In this document: positions 1 through 7,934 of the stretch, one piece after another
How positions within the stretch are numbered: position 1 is the first letter of the stretch
Layout of the letters: each line of letters opens with the position of its first letter
Origin: Bacillota bacterium
Lineage (GTDB): Bacteria; Bacillota; Clostridia; Saccharofermentanales; Fastidiosipilaceae
Reading direction: 5' to 3'
Assembly (NCBI GenBank): GCA_023388435.1
Contig: JAEWGG010000015.1
Span: 1-60,024 of the forward strand
DNA length: 60,024 nucleotides
Translations under genes and position numbers: made by a program
Notes under the pieces: generated by a model
Database searches by the model: none
Told to the model about the DNA's origin: nothing
The model's input: the letters and a program-made list of their open reading frames with translations, nothing else

Positions 1-2
1 AC

Positions 3-176
3 TACGTATGCACTCTTGAGCTTATCGCTCACAAAAAGATCCACCACCAATTAACCAAAAGCGAATCCGTCTTCTTCAAGGGTAACGAGCTGGAGAAACA
101 ATTTATGAGAGAGATCAGAAAACAGCAGTTCAATTACCTCCTACCATATCATCGGCCAGTTCATCCGAACAGATAA
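3..176 (+). CDS. Unidentified reading frame, cut by the left edge
   Basis: Codons stay open from base 3 to a TAA at 174-176, giving 57 residues of the C-terminal end of something that begins outside the window. The peptide is Lys, Gln and His rich, contains the stretch FFKGNELEKQFMREIRKQQ, and ends HRPVHPNR. I do not recognise a family. The surroundings (AT-rich, toxin-antitoxin genes, a polymerase scrap) suggest accessory DNA, so it may be a remnant. It could also be a chance open frame, since 57 codons is short. The interval up to the doc stop codon at 247 shows nothing further. Confidence 0.25.
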   Translation, partial: YVCTLELIAHKKIHHQLTKSESVFFKGNELEKQFMREIRKQQFNYLLPYHRPVHPNR

Positions 177-246
177 ATAGACATCGAAGCACAAGGTCTC
201 AGCCATACCTATAGGTCTTCGTGGATAAGGTGATCTCTACAGCCAT

Positions 247-621
247 CTAGCAGGTGTGTGCATGAATCCAATCGATAATGCACTCAAGGTTAGAGTCTGT
301 GGCAACATGAAGGCCAAACTCAATCAGCTCCTCATTGCTAGCCTGAAGTAGTATGCCTTCAGCCTTTAGGTAAATGCCCATCACACCTACGCCTATGCGT
401 TTGTTTCCATCATTGAATGGATGGTTGCAGATCAGGCCTTGGACAAGTTTTGCTGCTCTCTGGCGCGGATCCGGGTAAAGCAGATCGCCATCAAAAGTAG
501 CAAACGCGGCACTGAGAGCAGAAGCAAGCATACCCTCGTCTCGAATACCTGGCATGCCACCGAAGCGCTCGATCAGATATGCATGGTAGGCAATAACCTG
601 CTTTTTGGAAATACGAATCAT
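247..621 (-). CDS. doc: Doc-type toxin (Fic fold, death-on-curing family)
   Basis: A 124-residue protein carrying HPFNDGNKRIG at about residues 66-76, which is the Doc signature HxFx(D/N)(A/G)NKR. In this family the His and the Lys-Arg pair position ATP, and characterised Doc proteins phosphorylate EF-Tu and stop translation. The length matches P1 Doc (126 residues). Its ATG overlaps the antitoxin stop codon by one base (TAATG), so translation is probably coupled and antitoxin is made first. The catalytic loop looks intact, so I call it potentially active. It sits in an AT-rich stretch with phage debris, in keeping with a mobile or plasmid-derived addiction pair. Confidence 0.9.
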   Translation of the reverse strand: MIRISKKQVIAYHAYLIERFGGMPGIRDEGMLASALSAAFATFDGDLLYPDPRQRAAKLVQGLICNHPFNDGNKRIGVGVMGIYLKAEGILLQASNEELIEFGLHVATDSNLECIIDWIHAHTC

Positions 622-875
622 TACTTAGCAAGCTCCGTCATAGCCTGTTCGTACTGATCAGCAAAGCTTTGTCCAAGCTCCATGAACAGATCATCTGAGA
701 GTTCTTGATCTTGACCATGTTCTTCTTCGAGTTCGTGGAAGTTCATGATCACCAAGTGAGGTTTGTTGTTTTTCAAAACAACTACAGAGCCTTGTTCTTC
801 TACCATGCGCGCGATCTTAGAGAAGTTTTGGTTTACATCGCGCATCGATACCAGCATTTTTGTGTTAACCAACAT
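621..875 (-). CDS. phd: Phd/YefM-type antitoxin
   Basis: An 84-residue protein. The N-terminal half (VSMRDVNQNFSKIARMVEE, then VVLKNNKPHLVIMNF) is the Phd/YefM DNA-binding fold, and the C-terminal half is acidic and helical, as expected of the toxin-binding tail. I chose the ATG at 875 because GGGAGG lies six bases upstream; an in-frame TTG at 890 has no ribosome site. In this family the antitoxin binds Doc through its C-terminus and represses its own promoter, with the complex binding more tightly. A promoter and a small inverted repeat just upstream fit that. Confidence 0.85.
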   Translation of the reverse strand: MLVNTKMLVSMRDVNQNFSKIARMVEEQGSVVVLKNNKPHLVIMNFHELEEEHGQDQELSDDLFMELGQSFADQYEQAMTELAK

Positions 876-895
876 AGCTGCCTCCCGCAAGAGAT

Positions 896-917
896 TGTAG
901 CTTCATTTTATCCTACA
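896..917. promoter_or_regulatory. Candidate Phd operator
   Basis: TGTAG at 896-900 and CTACA at 913-917 form an inverted repeat that brackets the -10 hexamer and start site of phd. This is where an autorepressing Phd protein would be expected to bind. The arms are only five bases, so chance is possible. Confidence 0.35.
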
Positions 918-933
918 TTCTTGACTTTGTCGA
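905..933 (-). promoter_or_regulatory. Promoter of phd-doc
   Basis: On the minus strand TCGACA (933-928) and TAAAAT (910-905) are separated by exactly 17 bases, each one mismatch from the sigma-A consensus. Transcription would begin near 898, about 23 bases before the phd ATG. Confidence 0.7.
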
Positions 934-1347
934 GGAAAGGAGGTGATAGGCAAGATTGGGCTGATAGTTCTATTGGTCTAAGATTGGTCTTGAAGGTAAG
1001 TGCATGTCGAGCCTGCAGCGGGTGATATCAAGGGTATCAGAAGGTCTACTAACAAAATTAAAACAACCAGCTTGATCTTTATAAAGTGGTATTGTGCATC
1101 ATCTGAGCATCATCTGAGCATCCGATGAGAACTGCACACAACACCTCAACTGCACCCACATAAGCCCCACAGCCAAGAAGCGTCAAAACGTATCAAGTGC
1201 ACCTACTAAGCGTCCACTTAGACACTCAATTGATACACGGTACCGATTGTGCAAGCTCCCCTTAGAGGGAGCTTTTTTGTTGGGTGAAAACGCTGGTAGA
1301 TCAGGGGTTTTTAGCGCTAATTGTTCAAGTGACCACGTGTAGTCGTA
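934..1347. other. Non-coding AT-rich stretch
   Basis: No credible gene on either strand. It holds a short direct repeat (CATCATCTGAG, then ATCATCTGAGC, 1098-1120), an inverted pair TATCAA (1191-1196) and TTGATA (1230-1235), a small stem CTAAG...CTTAG (1206-1221), and the plus-strand terminator at 1253. It could carry an unannotated small RNA or be the residue of a deleted element; nothing visible decides. Confidence 0.4.
1253..1278 (+). terminator. Orphan rho-independent terminator
   Basis: AAGCTCCC (1253-1260), a six-base loop, GGGAGCTT (1267-1274), running into six T on the plus strand. No plus-strand gene precedes it, and the minus strand lacks a T-run, so it should end a plus-strand transcript that I cannot identify. 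Confidence 0.75.
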
Positions 1348-1794
1348 TTATGATTTTGCGGTTTCCTTGAGGCTCACATTACGTGATAGTAAAAGGTGGC
1401 ATACAAATCCAAAGGCCAGTAGCAGGCAAAGGACAATCAACCATCCATTCCATCTGGGGATACTCCAAACGATGGCAGGAACAAGAAGGGTGGCTATGCT
1501 GAGCCCATAAAGAATCGTCGTGGATATCAAAAGACCATGTTTATTCTTTTGCCAAAAACTAAGCAGCTGGAGCAAGAGGATAAGCATAAGGAAGATGGCA
1601 GTTAAAGCGGTGAAGGGCCTCGTTGCGATTGCGTCGACACGAAGATCGAACATGCTGTATTTTCTGATGATCTCTTGAGTCGGTGAAAGAGCGTAAGGAA
1701 TCCAGATAGGACTAGCCAAAGCAGCTACAAAGCATGCAAGAAGCGTGCTTATAAAGCTTGATAGGCGAAGGTAGAAGGATCGCGTCTGTTTCAT
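1348..1794 (-). CDS. Small four-helix membrane protein, unknown
   Basis: A 148-residue protein with four hydrophobic stretches at about residues 12-32, 60-82, 90-110 and 116-136, separated by short charged loops; the tail RNVSLKETAKS is hydrophilic. AAGGAG lies seven bases before the ATG, which supports translation. No motif is recognisable. It stands alone between accessory debris and the ABC operon, and its AT-rich codon use matches the debris rather than the GC-rich genes that follow. It could be a cargo gene or an immunity-like protein, but nothing in the sequence shows this. Confidence 0.6.
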   Translation of the reverse strand: MKQTRSFYLRLSSFISTLLACFVAALASPIWIPYALSPTQEIIRKYSMFDLRVDAIATRPFTALTAIFLMLILLLQLLSFWQKNKHGLLISTTILYGLSIATLLVPAIVWSIPRWNGWLIVLCLLLAFGFVCHLLLSRNVSLKETAKS

Positions 1795-1852
1795 GAGATT
1801 TCTCCTTATGGATCAAAGCGGGGATTGGAGCCTACAATCCCGTCTTTCATAG

Positions 1853-1972
1853 GAAGTTCATTACGGCGGCAAGCTTTCTGAAATCATCACCCAAGCCACA
1901 GCCCAGGACCTCCTCGCACACGCCATGCGCGAACTCGAACAAGCCTGATACAGGATCGTGATGCATGTGCAT
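1853..1972 (+). pseudogene. Decayed fragment of a family-A DNA polymerase
   Basis: The frame from 1853 reads EVHYGGKLSEIITQATAQ and continues to RELEQA, then hits TGA at 1946. Past the stop the same frame reads YRIVMHVH before degenerating. This matches the end of the polymerase domain in phage and bacterial family-A polymerases, where YGGKL-x-ENIVQA-x-ARD is followed by a short helix and the catalytic HVHDE motif. The TGA replaces the usual Gly, and the Asp-Glu after HVH are lost. About 40 codons survive and nothing upstream in frame remains, since a TAG sits at 1850. I read it as prophage debris. Identification is by motif memory only. Confidence 0.55.
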
Positions 1973-2007
1973 ATTGTAACGTGAAAAAAAATAAGGCAAC
2001 ACAAAAT

Positions 2008-2047
2008 GTATCAGCCAGGCCCTCACTAAAAGGGGCCTGGCTGATAC
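2008..2047 (-). terminator. Strong hairpin, probable terminator of the ABC operon
   Basis: A nearly perfect 15-bp stem (2008-2022 with 2033-2047) and a short A-rich loop lie 34 bases after the stop of the last ABC gene. On the minus strand it is followed by a moderately T-rich stretch rather than a clean T-run. It could stop transcripts from either side. Confidence 0.55.
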
Positions 2048-2080
2048 AGGGAAATTACCACGGCGTTTCGCGGCACAAAA

Positions 2081-3856
2081 CTAGGCCAGGGTCCAGCTGC
2101 TCGCCTTCTCGCGGGCCTCGATGAAGGCCTTATAGATGCCCTCTTCGCGCAGCAGTTCACTGTGGGTCCCCTGCTGCACCAGACGCCCGTCCTCGATCAC
2201 CAGAATCTTATCTGCCCTGCGAACGGTGGACAGCCGATGTGCAATGGAGACAACCGTCTTGCCCTGACAGATCGCTTCTAGTCCGGCGATGATCTCATGC
2301 TCGTTTTCCGGGTCGACGCTTGAGGTGGCCTCATCCATGAGGATGATATCCGCATCCTTAAGCAGCGCGCGCGCAATGGAGATTCTCTGCCGCTCTCCCC
2401 CGCTCAGACGGGAGCCGCCTTCACCGACATAGGTCTCATAGCCCTGGGGCAGCTCCATGATGAAGTCGTGGCAGCGTGCGCGCTTACACGCTGCAACAAG
2501 CTCCTCATCGCTCGCCTCTGGCTTCGCGAGGCGGATGTTGTTCGCAATGGTATCGTCAAAGAGGTACACATCTTGGAAGACCAGGCTTAGATCCTTTAGG
2601 AGCGTACGAATCGAATAGTTGTCAATGCGCTCGTCTCCATAGCGAATCTGCCCTTGCTGCGGATCCCAGAAACGGGCAATCAGATTGATGATGGTCGTCT
2701 TGCCTGAGCCCGAGGGGCCGACAATGGCCACTTTGGAACCTGCCTCGATGCAGAAACTCAGGTCCTTCAGCACATAGTCTGCCTCCTCTAATTGCTCCTT
2801 CTCTTTGGCTGAATAGGAGAAGCTCACATGGTCGAAACAGATGCTTTTCCTATCCGCTACTGGCGCCTCTGAGATGCTTCCATCCCTGAGCGCAGGCACG
2901 TCCAGAACATCCTCCAGGTACTCGAAATCTCCGGGCACCTTGTTCGTTAGTATTGTGTTGTTGACCAGCGGCCCGAGGCTCAGGAAGAGCATGTTGGAAG
3001 CGACGGCCACCGTCAGGCTCATCGTCGCATTGATGGCCTCCTGTGTGTACAGATACAAGCTCAGCAAGGTCACGAAAAGTGACGAGACGTGTACCAGTGT
3101 GTTAAAAAGCGTATTGATTTTTACAAAAGTCTTTTCCAGCGCAAATTGCTGTTGGGCATAGGCCCGCGTTCGCCTGTGAACCTGGTCGTGAATCTGGGAT
3201 TGCAAGTCCTCATTCAAGAGCGGAAAGGCCCTGAGCACATGTGCACCCCGCACGCCTTCCAACACCGCATCGGACAGCTCCACCTGCGCTCTGCGCGCAG
3301 CCACCGTATCGGCATGTGCGGCCCTGACCCCCCAGCTGTAGATCAGAAAGTGCAGGGCGATCAGGAACAGAGAGACCAGTCCGACAAGCCAATGCATGAA
3401 GAACATGCCCAGACAGATTGCCAGGGAGGACACCAGGACCTGTGTGGCAAACTGCAGGGGCATTGTGGCATAGTTTTCAATCCCCTGCAAAATCTGGGTG
3501 AGGGCCGTCAGGATTGACGTGAGCCGCCGCGAGGCGAAGAAGCCCATGGGGGCCTGTTTCAAGCGCGCCCCCATCTGGAGGCGAAAGTCTCGTGCACAGG
3601 TAAAAAAGAGCCCTGCACTATTAATCTGCGACAGCCAGCCGAAGATGAACTGAAAGAGAATGGAGCCGAGCAAGATCGCGGCCAGGATGAGGACCCGCCC
3701 CTCCAATTGCTGTGAAAGCAGGAGGTAAAAACCCGTATAAAAAGCATAGAAGCTCGCGATGGCTGCCAGGTGTGTCAGCACAAGGAAGAACAGGCCTAAT
3801 TTAAGCTGTTTCCGATGGACACCAGAAAACTGAAAGTATTTGTTAAGGAGCTGCAT
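2081..3856 (-). CDS. ABC transporter half (membrane plus ATPase domains), second of a pair
   Basis: A 591-residue half-transporter: an exporter-type six-helix membrane domain (about 1-320), then a nucleotide-binding domain with Walker A VGPSGSGKTT (about 378), signature LSGGERQRIS (about 482), Walker B ILMDEATSSVD (about 501) and the switch His in VSIAHRL. All ATPase motifs are intact. The ATG at 3856 is chosen because AGGAGG lies seven bases upstream; an in-frame TTG two codons earlier would touch that site. It begins two bases after the stop of its partner, so the two are co-translated and probably form a heterodimer. Substrate unknown; the pair resembles siderophore-linked YbtP/YbtQ or IrtA/IrtB. 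Confidence 0.88.
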   Translation of the reverse strand: MQLLNKYFQFSGVHRKQLKLGLFFLVLTHLAAIASFYAFYTGFYLLLSQQLEGRVLILAAILLGSILFQFIFGWLSQINSAGLFFTCARDFRLQMGARLKQAPMGFFASRRLTSILTALTQILQGIENYATMPLQFATQVLVSSLAICLGMFFMHWLVGLVSLFLIALHFLIYSWGVRAAHADTVAARRAQVELSDAVLEGVRGAHVLRAFPLLNEDLQSQIHDQVHRRTRAYAQQQFALEKTFVKINTLFNTLVHVSSLFVTLLSLYLYTQEAINATMSLTVAVASNMLFLSLGPLVNNTILTNKVPGDFEYLEDVLDVPALRDGSISEAPVADRKSICFDHVSFSYSAKEKEQLEEADYVLKDLSFCIEAGSKVAIVGPSGSGKTTIINLIARFWDPQQGQIRYGDERIDNYSIRTLLKDLSLVFQDVYLFDDTIANNIRLAKPEASDEELVAACKRARCHDFIMELPQGYETYVGEGGSRLSGGERQRISIARALLKDADIILMDEATSSVDPENEHEIIAGLEAICQGKTVVSIAHRLSTVRRADKILVIEDGRLVQQGTHSELLREEGIYKAFIEAREKASSWTLA

Positions 3857-3858
3857 AA

Positions 3859-5727
3859 TCAATCCTCCTGCTCAAAGGGGGCCCAGAGCCGGGCGTAGAG
3901 GGGACAGCTCAGCAGCAAGTCCTCGTGCCGCCCTTCTGCCAGCACACGGCCCTTCTCTAAAACGACGATTTTATCGGCTGCGACAATGGTGTTGAGCCGA
4001 TGTGCGACTACCAGAAGGGATTTCCCACGGGTGAGCGTGGACAGGGCCTCCTGAATGAGGGCCTCGTTTTCGGGATCCGCATAGGCCGTCGCCTCATCCA
4101 GAATAATCAGCTGTGAAGGTTTCAGAATGGCCCTGGCAAGAGCGATGCGCTGGCGTTCTCCTCCGGAAAGCTTGGAACCCGCATCCCCGCCGCTGGTCTC
4201 GTAGCCATCGGGGAGCTGCATAATAAATTCGTGAGCATGTGCAGCCTTCGCCGCCGCGATAATCTCTTCTTCTGTGGCGTCCGGCTTCGAGACTGCTATG
4301 TTCTGGCGTATGGAGCAGTTAAAGAGGAAGCTCTCCTGCGCCACGTAGGCAATCTCCTCCATCAGCTGCTTATAGGGCAGTTCCTGTATACGTACGCCAC
4401 CCAGGCGGATAGAACCGCTGTCGGGGTCCCAGTAGGAGGCCAGGAGGCGGGCCAGGGTGGATTTCCCGGATCCTGAGGGACCGACCAGGGCTGTCACCTG
4501 ATTGCGCTCCGCAGTGAAACTTACGTGATGCAGAACCTCGTCGCCCTCTTCATAAGAGAAGCTCACATCCTCAAATTCTGCGCCTCGCTGTGGATCCAGG
4601 CTCTTTCTCTGACACGCATCTGGCCGCTCAAATTCCTTGTGCTTCAGCAGCTCCCGGATCTCCCGCCACTTGTACGTCACCATCGTGAAGACCTCGAAGC
4701 TCAACGTCAGCGCGTAGACATTGGGCAGGATGGCAAGCGGTAAAATCAAGGCCAGAATAAAGGTGTGGGGCGGAAGCTGCCCCTGCGCGTAGAGCCAGAA
4801 CGCCAGAGGCAGGGTCACGAAATGGCTGACCGCAAGCGTGGCGTTGATCAGCGCCATCGCTGGCCAACTCTGTCTCCACCAGGCCCGCGTGGAGTCATGA
4901 TAAAATTTCGCAGCTGAGGAATAGCGCGAATAGAGGGCGTCGTCACGGAGGAAGGCCTTGATTACGGGGATGCCACGGATGAATTCCAGGGTCCGTGCAT
5001 TCAGTTCCGCATAAGAGGCGTTCCACAGACGCTGACGCGTCTCCACGCGCCGGAAGAGGAAGAGCGCTCCCAGCGCCAGGAGGGGGAAGGGCGCGAAGAG
5101 GCTCAGGCCCAGGCGCCAGTCCAGAACGAAGAGGATGACTGCCGCGAAGAGCGGGTGCAGCATGCGGCTGGGCAGCTCCGGAGTGACATGGGCTATCCAG
5201 TCCTCACAGGCGGCCACCGATTCCACAATCAGATTTTTAACCGAGCCGGCTGAATGGGTGACCAGATAGCCTGCAGGGATTTTATTGAGCTTATCGTATA
5301 GTTTCTCGCGCAGGACTCCCAGGGAGCGAAATGCACACTTATGGGAAATCATGGATGAATAGCCCTTCAGGACCAGGCTGCAGAGGAGGGCAAAAAGTGC
5401 GAGCCCCGCATAGGGCAGCAGCCCTGAGAACTGGCGGATCCCGCTTTCCCCCAATTGTGAAAGCAGCCAGGAGCCCGCGTAGGCCGCAAAAAAATAGGAG
5501 GCGAAGCAGAGAATTTCACCCAGGCAGGCCAAGAATGTCGACAGCCTCATCGCTGAGGCATAGCCTGGAACCAGCGCTTTCAATTCTTTGTTAAAGCTGG
5601 AGATGCTAATGGGCTTTTCCTGACTTTTTCGAATCTGCTCCTCAAAGCGCCGGCGCACCTCCACAGGAACGTCCAGTTTCAACTTTTCCAGATCCGACAT
5701 CAGGCGTTCATGCTTGGTCCTGTTCAT
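3859..5727 (-). CDS. ABC transporter half (membrane plus ATPase domains), first of a pair
   Basis: A 622-residue half-transporter. A hydrophilic N-terminal extension of about 60 residues precedes the six-helix membrane domain. The ATPase domain has Walker A VGPSGSGKST (about 413), LSGGERQRIALARAIL (about 517) and ILDEATAYADPENE (about 539). As I recall, the DEATAxADPENE form of Walker B is typical of the YbtP/YbtQ/IrtAB branch, in which exporter-shaped ABC proteins take up ferric siderophores. The start is ATG 5727, with AAAGGAG six bases upstream. It overlaps the end of the TetR gene by 20 bases, so the regulator and both transporters form one operon. Iron or siderophore transport is an inference; drug export is the alternative. 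Confidence 0.87.
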   Translation of the reverse strand: MNRTKHERLMSDLEKLKLDVPVEVRRRFEEQIRKSQEKPISISSFNKELKALVPGYASAMRLSTFLACLGEILCFASYFFAAYAGSWLLSQLGESGIRQFSGLLPYAGLALFALLCSLVLKGYSSMISHKCAFRSLGVLREKLYDKLNKIPAGYLVTHSAGSVKNLIVESVAACEDWIAHVTPELPSRMLHPLFAAVILFVLDWRLGLSLFAPFPLLALGALFLFRRVETRQRLWNASYAELNARTLEFIRGIPVIKAFLRDDALYSRYSSAAKFYHDSTRAWWRQSWPAMALINATLAVSHFVTLPLAFWLYAQGQLPPHTFILALILPLAILPNVYALTLSFEVFTMVTYKWREIRELLKHKEFERPDACQRKSLDPQRGAEFEDVSFSYEEGDEVLHHVSFTAERNQVTALVGPSGSGKSTLARLLASYWDPDSGSIRLGGVRIQELPYKQLMEEIAYVAQESFLFNCSIRQNIAVSKPDATEEEIIAAAKAAHAHEFIMQLPDGYETSGGDAGSKLSGGERQRIALARAILKPSQLIILDEATAYADPENEALIQEALSTLTRGKSLLVVAHRLNTIVAADKIVVLEKGRVLAEGRHEDLLLSCPLYARLWAPFEQED

Positions 5728-6466
5728 TGAGACTCCTTTCATTATGCAAATGGCCCTGATCCATAAATGCACGATTCACGGGTTTGAATTCCTGCTCCAG
5801 CAGCGAATCGGGAATGATGAAACTCCAGAAAAGCTGTGTATAGAGCCAGTTACTCGTCTCCACGATCTCGCAGAAGCGCCCGTAGTCGAGGCTTCCCCGG
5901 ATTGCGAAGGCGTAGGTCGCCACATGTCCGCTGACGAGGGCCGCGTAGTCTTCGTAGCGCAGCTTGCGCGCGCGACTGGAGCGGTCCGCAAAGAGCTTCA
6001 GGCAGGCAAAGGATTTGCGAGCTTCGGACTCCGCCAGTTTTTGGGCAAGATTCTCATAGCGCGTTCCCTTAGAGTCGAAAAAGATGAAGCGGAACTCTCG
6101 TCGATGCGTCCAGAAGGCCTCGGTCCAGGCCCGTGAATCGCTCGGGTCGAAAATGAGGGCGCGGATCGCTTCTGGGTCCTCTTTATTGCGTTCCAGGTCC
6201 CGTTTAAAGCGTTCGAGATAGTCCGCATCTTTTTCTTCAAAGAAGGCGAGGCAGTCCGATAAGACGGCGGCGAGAATGTCCTCCTTGCAGGCAAAATGTT
6301 TGTAGATCGCAGCCGAAGATCGCCCTACGGCGGCGGCGATGCGCCGTATCCCGACCTTGTGATAGCCTTCGTCAAAAAAGAGCTGTGAGGCGACCTCCAC
6401 AATGTGTCTTTTTGTAGCTGACAGAACTGGCTTTTTTGCCTGCCTGGGCTGGGTCTGGCTGCTCAT
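5708..6466 (-). CDS. TetR/AcrR-family transcriptional regulator
   Basis: A 252-residue protein with a typical N-terminal helix-turn-helix (about residues 18-64: VEVASQLFFDEGYHKVGIRRIAAAV, then SSAAIYKHFACKEDILAAV). The C-terminal ligand-binding part is helical and unassigned. I chose the ATG at 6466, preceded by AGGGGG; an upstream in-frame start would add 24 residues without homology. It is first in the operon with the two ABC genes and overlaps the next gene by 20 bases. Regulators of this kind usually repress their own operon and are released by a molecule related to the transported substrate; repeats upstream of the start are candidate operators. Confidence 0.88.
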   Translation of the reverse strand: MSSQTQPRQAKKPVLSATKRHIVEVASQLFFDEGYHKVGIRRIAAAVGRSSAAIYKHFACKEDILAAVLSDCLAFFEEKDADYLERFKRDLERNKEDPEAIRALIFDPSDSRAWTEAFWTHRREFRFIFFDSKGTRYENLAQKLAESEARKSFACLKLFADRSSRARKLRYEDYAALVSGHVATYAFAIRGSLDYGRFCEIVETSNWLYTQLFWSFIIPDSLLEQEFKPVNRAFMDQGHLHNERSLNEQDQA

Positions 6467-6500
6467 CGTATTTTGCCCCCTGTGCGCATGGGTCTCTGAG

Positions 6501-6540
6501 AGGTAAACAGCGACTACCTCAGACCCAATGTAACCCAATG
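6501..6540. promoter_or_regulatory. Candidate operator upstream of the TetR-ABC operon
   Basis: Two adjacent features lie 35-75 bases before the TetR start: an inverted repeat AGGTA...TACCT (6501-6519) and a direct repeat of CCCAATG with a 10-base period (6524-6530, 6534-6540), one helical turn apart. TetR proteins usually bind palindromes, so the inverted repeat is the better candidate. No convincing -35/-10 pair is visible. Confidence 0.35.
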
Positions 6541-6613
6541 CTAACTTTTTGAAAAGTAGGGAAATGCGCCTCTTTGTTCACCTCTGTCCCCGCTTGCGTT
6601 GGCGCAAACGCTA

Positions 6614-6644
6614 AAAACCCACCGGCAAGATGCCAGTGGGTTTT
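6614..6644 (-). terminator. Terminator after galK
   Basis: A 14-bp stem (AAAACCCAC-x-GGCA with TGCC-x-GTGGGTTTT, one mismatch) around a three-base loop, 36 bases after the galK stop. A/T runs on both sides would let it work in both directions. Confidence 0.75.
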
Positions 6645-6679
6645 AACGATGCGCTTCGTCTGGAGACAGGGCTCTGCGC

Positions 6680-7849
6680 TTAGTAGCGCCCCGCCCCCTG
6701 GGCCGCCGTCACGGGGAAGGCCTCCCCCTCCAGCCCCGTATCTTCGTGATAGGCCCGGAGCAGGTCCGTGCAGAAGGCCTCCACATCCGTTCCGGCCCTC
6801 AGCAAGGCTATTGCGCAGCCTCCGAAGCCAGCTCCGCACATGCGCGCCCCATAGCAGGCTGCTGAAGCGTTGGCCCGGGCCGCGATGCTGTCCATCTCCG
6901 CGCCCGTCACCTCATAGTCGTCACGTAAGGAGGCATGTGAGGCGCGGAGCAGACGGCCCAGGCCCACCCAATCCCGGGCTTCCAGAACCTCCAGGGCCTC
7001 GGCCACACGGGCCTCCTCTGTCACGCAGTGACGCAGGCGGCGCTGGAGCTTGTCCTCCCCGGCGAAAAGGGCCAGCCCCTCCTCCAGGCGCCCCATGCCC
7101 AATTCGCAAATATGCTGTAAGTCCCTCCAGCGCTCCTGGAGGCGGTCCAGAATCTCACGGCACTCCCCCACGCGCTCATTGTACTTGGACTCAACAAGGC
7201 GGCGGGGCTTGCGGCTGTTGATGACCAGAAGGGTCTCGCCGCCCAGCTCCAGGGGCACATAGCGATAGTCAAGGCTGGCGCAGTCCAGGTGCATGGCCCG
7301 CTCCTGCCGTCCCATACCGATGGCAAATTGGTCCATGATCCCCGTCAGAAGGCCCATATAGTGATTCTCACAATCCTGGCCTGCCAGCACTCTCTGGATG
7401 GGGTCGGCCTGCCCCCCGTTATAAAGCCCGTCCATGATCACACTGACCAGCAGTTCCAGCGAGGCTGAGGAGGACAGGCCCGAAGCCACGGGGATATTAC
7501 CTGCCACGTAGATGTCCACAGGCCCCGTCTGAATGCCGCGTCGCTCCAGGGCCTTAATCACCCCGATCACGTAGGCCGACCAGCCCAATTCCGGGCTGTA
7601 GTCTGGCAGGTCCTGGAACTTATAGCTATAGACCTCCTCCTGATTGGCGGAGGCCAGGCGAAGCAGGCCCTCCGCATTCGGACGGACGGCCGCATAAGTG
7701 CCCATGCCAATGGCCGCCGGCAGCACGTGCCCGCCATTATAGTCGATGTGCTCACCAATTAAATTGATGCGGCTCGGCGAGAAGAAGAAGTCCTTCGCCT
7801 CAGCCCCATAAGTCTTCCGAAAAGCCGCAGCCAGCTGCTGTCTGTCCAT
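6680..7849 (-). CDS. galK: Galactokinase
   Basis: A 389-residue GHMP kinase of normal galactokinase length; it phosphorylates galactose to galactose-1-phosphate with ATP (Leloir pathway, cytosol). The galactokinase signature RINLIGEHIDYNGG is at about 27-40, the GHMP ATP-binding loop PVASGLSSSASLE at about 112-124, and the C-terminal glycine motif CGAGFGGCAIALL at about 350. Start ATG 7849 with GGGAGG upstream. It lies 85 bases after an N-acetylhexosamine-kinase-like gene with a hairpin between, so expression may be partly uncoupled. No galT or galE lies in this window; the partner suggests use of host-glycan galactosides. Confidence 0.95.
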   Translation of the reverse strand: MDRQQLAAAFRKTYGAEAKDFFFSPSRINLIGEHIDYNGGHVLPAAIGMGTYAAVRPNAEGLLRLASANQEEVYSYKFQDLPDYSPELGWSAYVIGVIKALERRGIQTGPVDIYVAGNIPVASGLSSSASLELLVSVIMDGLYNGGQADPIQRVLAGQDCENHYMGLLTGIMDQFAIGMGRQERAMHLDCASLDYRYVPLELGGETLLVINSRKPRRLVESKYNERVGECREILDRLQERWRDLQHICELGMGRLEEGLALFAGEDKLQRRLRHCVTEEARVAEALEVLEARDWVGLGRLLRASHASLRDDYEVTGAEMDSIAARANASAACYGARMCGAGFGGCAIALLRAGTDVEAFCTDLLRAYHEDTGLEGEAFPVTAAQGAGRY

Positions 7850-7884
7850 TTTTTTGCCTCCCTATTTCTCCTGGGATAAAAATA

Positions 7885-7919
7885 AGGCGCAGCCCCCTCT
7901 TCTGCGGGTACTTGCGCCT
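7885..7919 (-). terminator. Hairpin between the kinase genes
   Basis: AGGCGCA (7885-7891) pairs with TGCGCCT (7913-7919), and a T/A-rich run follows on the minus strand. It lies after the NahK-like gene and before galK, so it could be an intrinsic terminator or attenuator that lowers galK relative to the upstream gene. Confidence 0.45.
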
Positions 7920-7934
7920 CTGCTCCACATCAGC

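Noticed and set aside
1098..1127. Short direct repeats considered as a CRISPR fragment.
   Set aside because: Only two adjacent copies of about 11 bases, no spacers of regular length and no cas genes in the window.
6574..7221. A plus-strand 215-codon frame across the galK region.
   Set aside because: Pro/Arg/Ser-rich shadow of galK with no ribosome site or motif.
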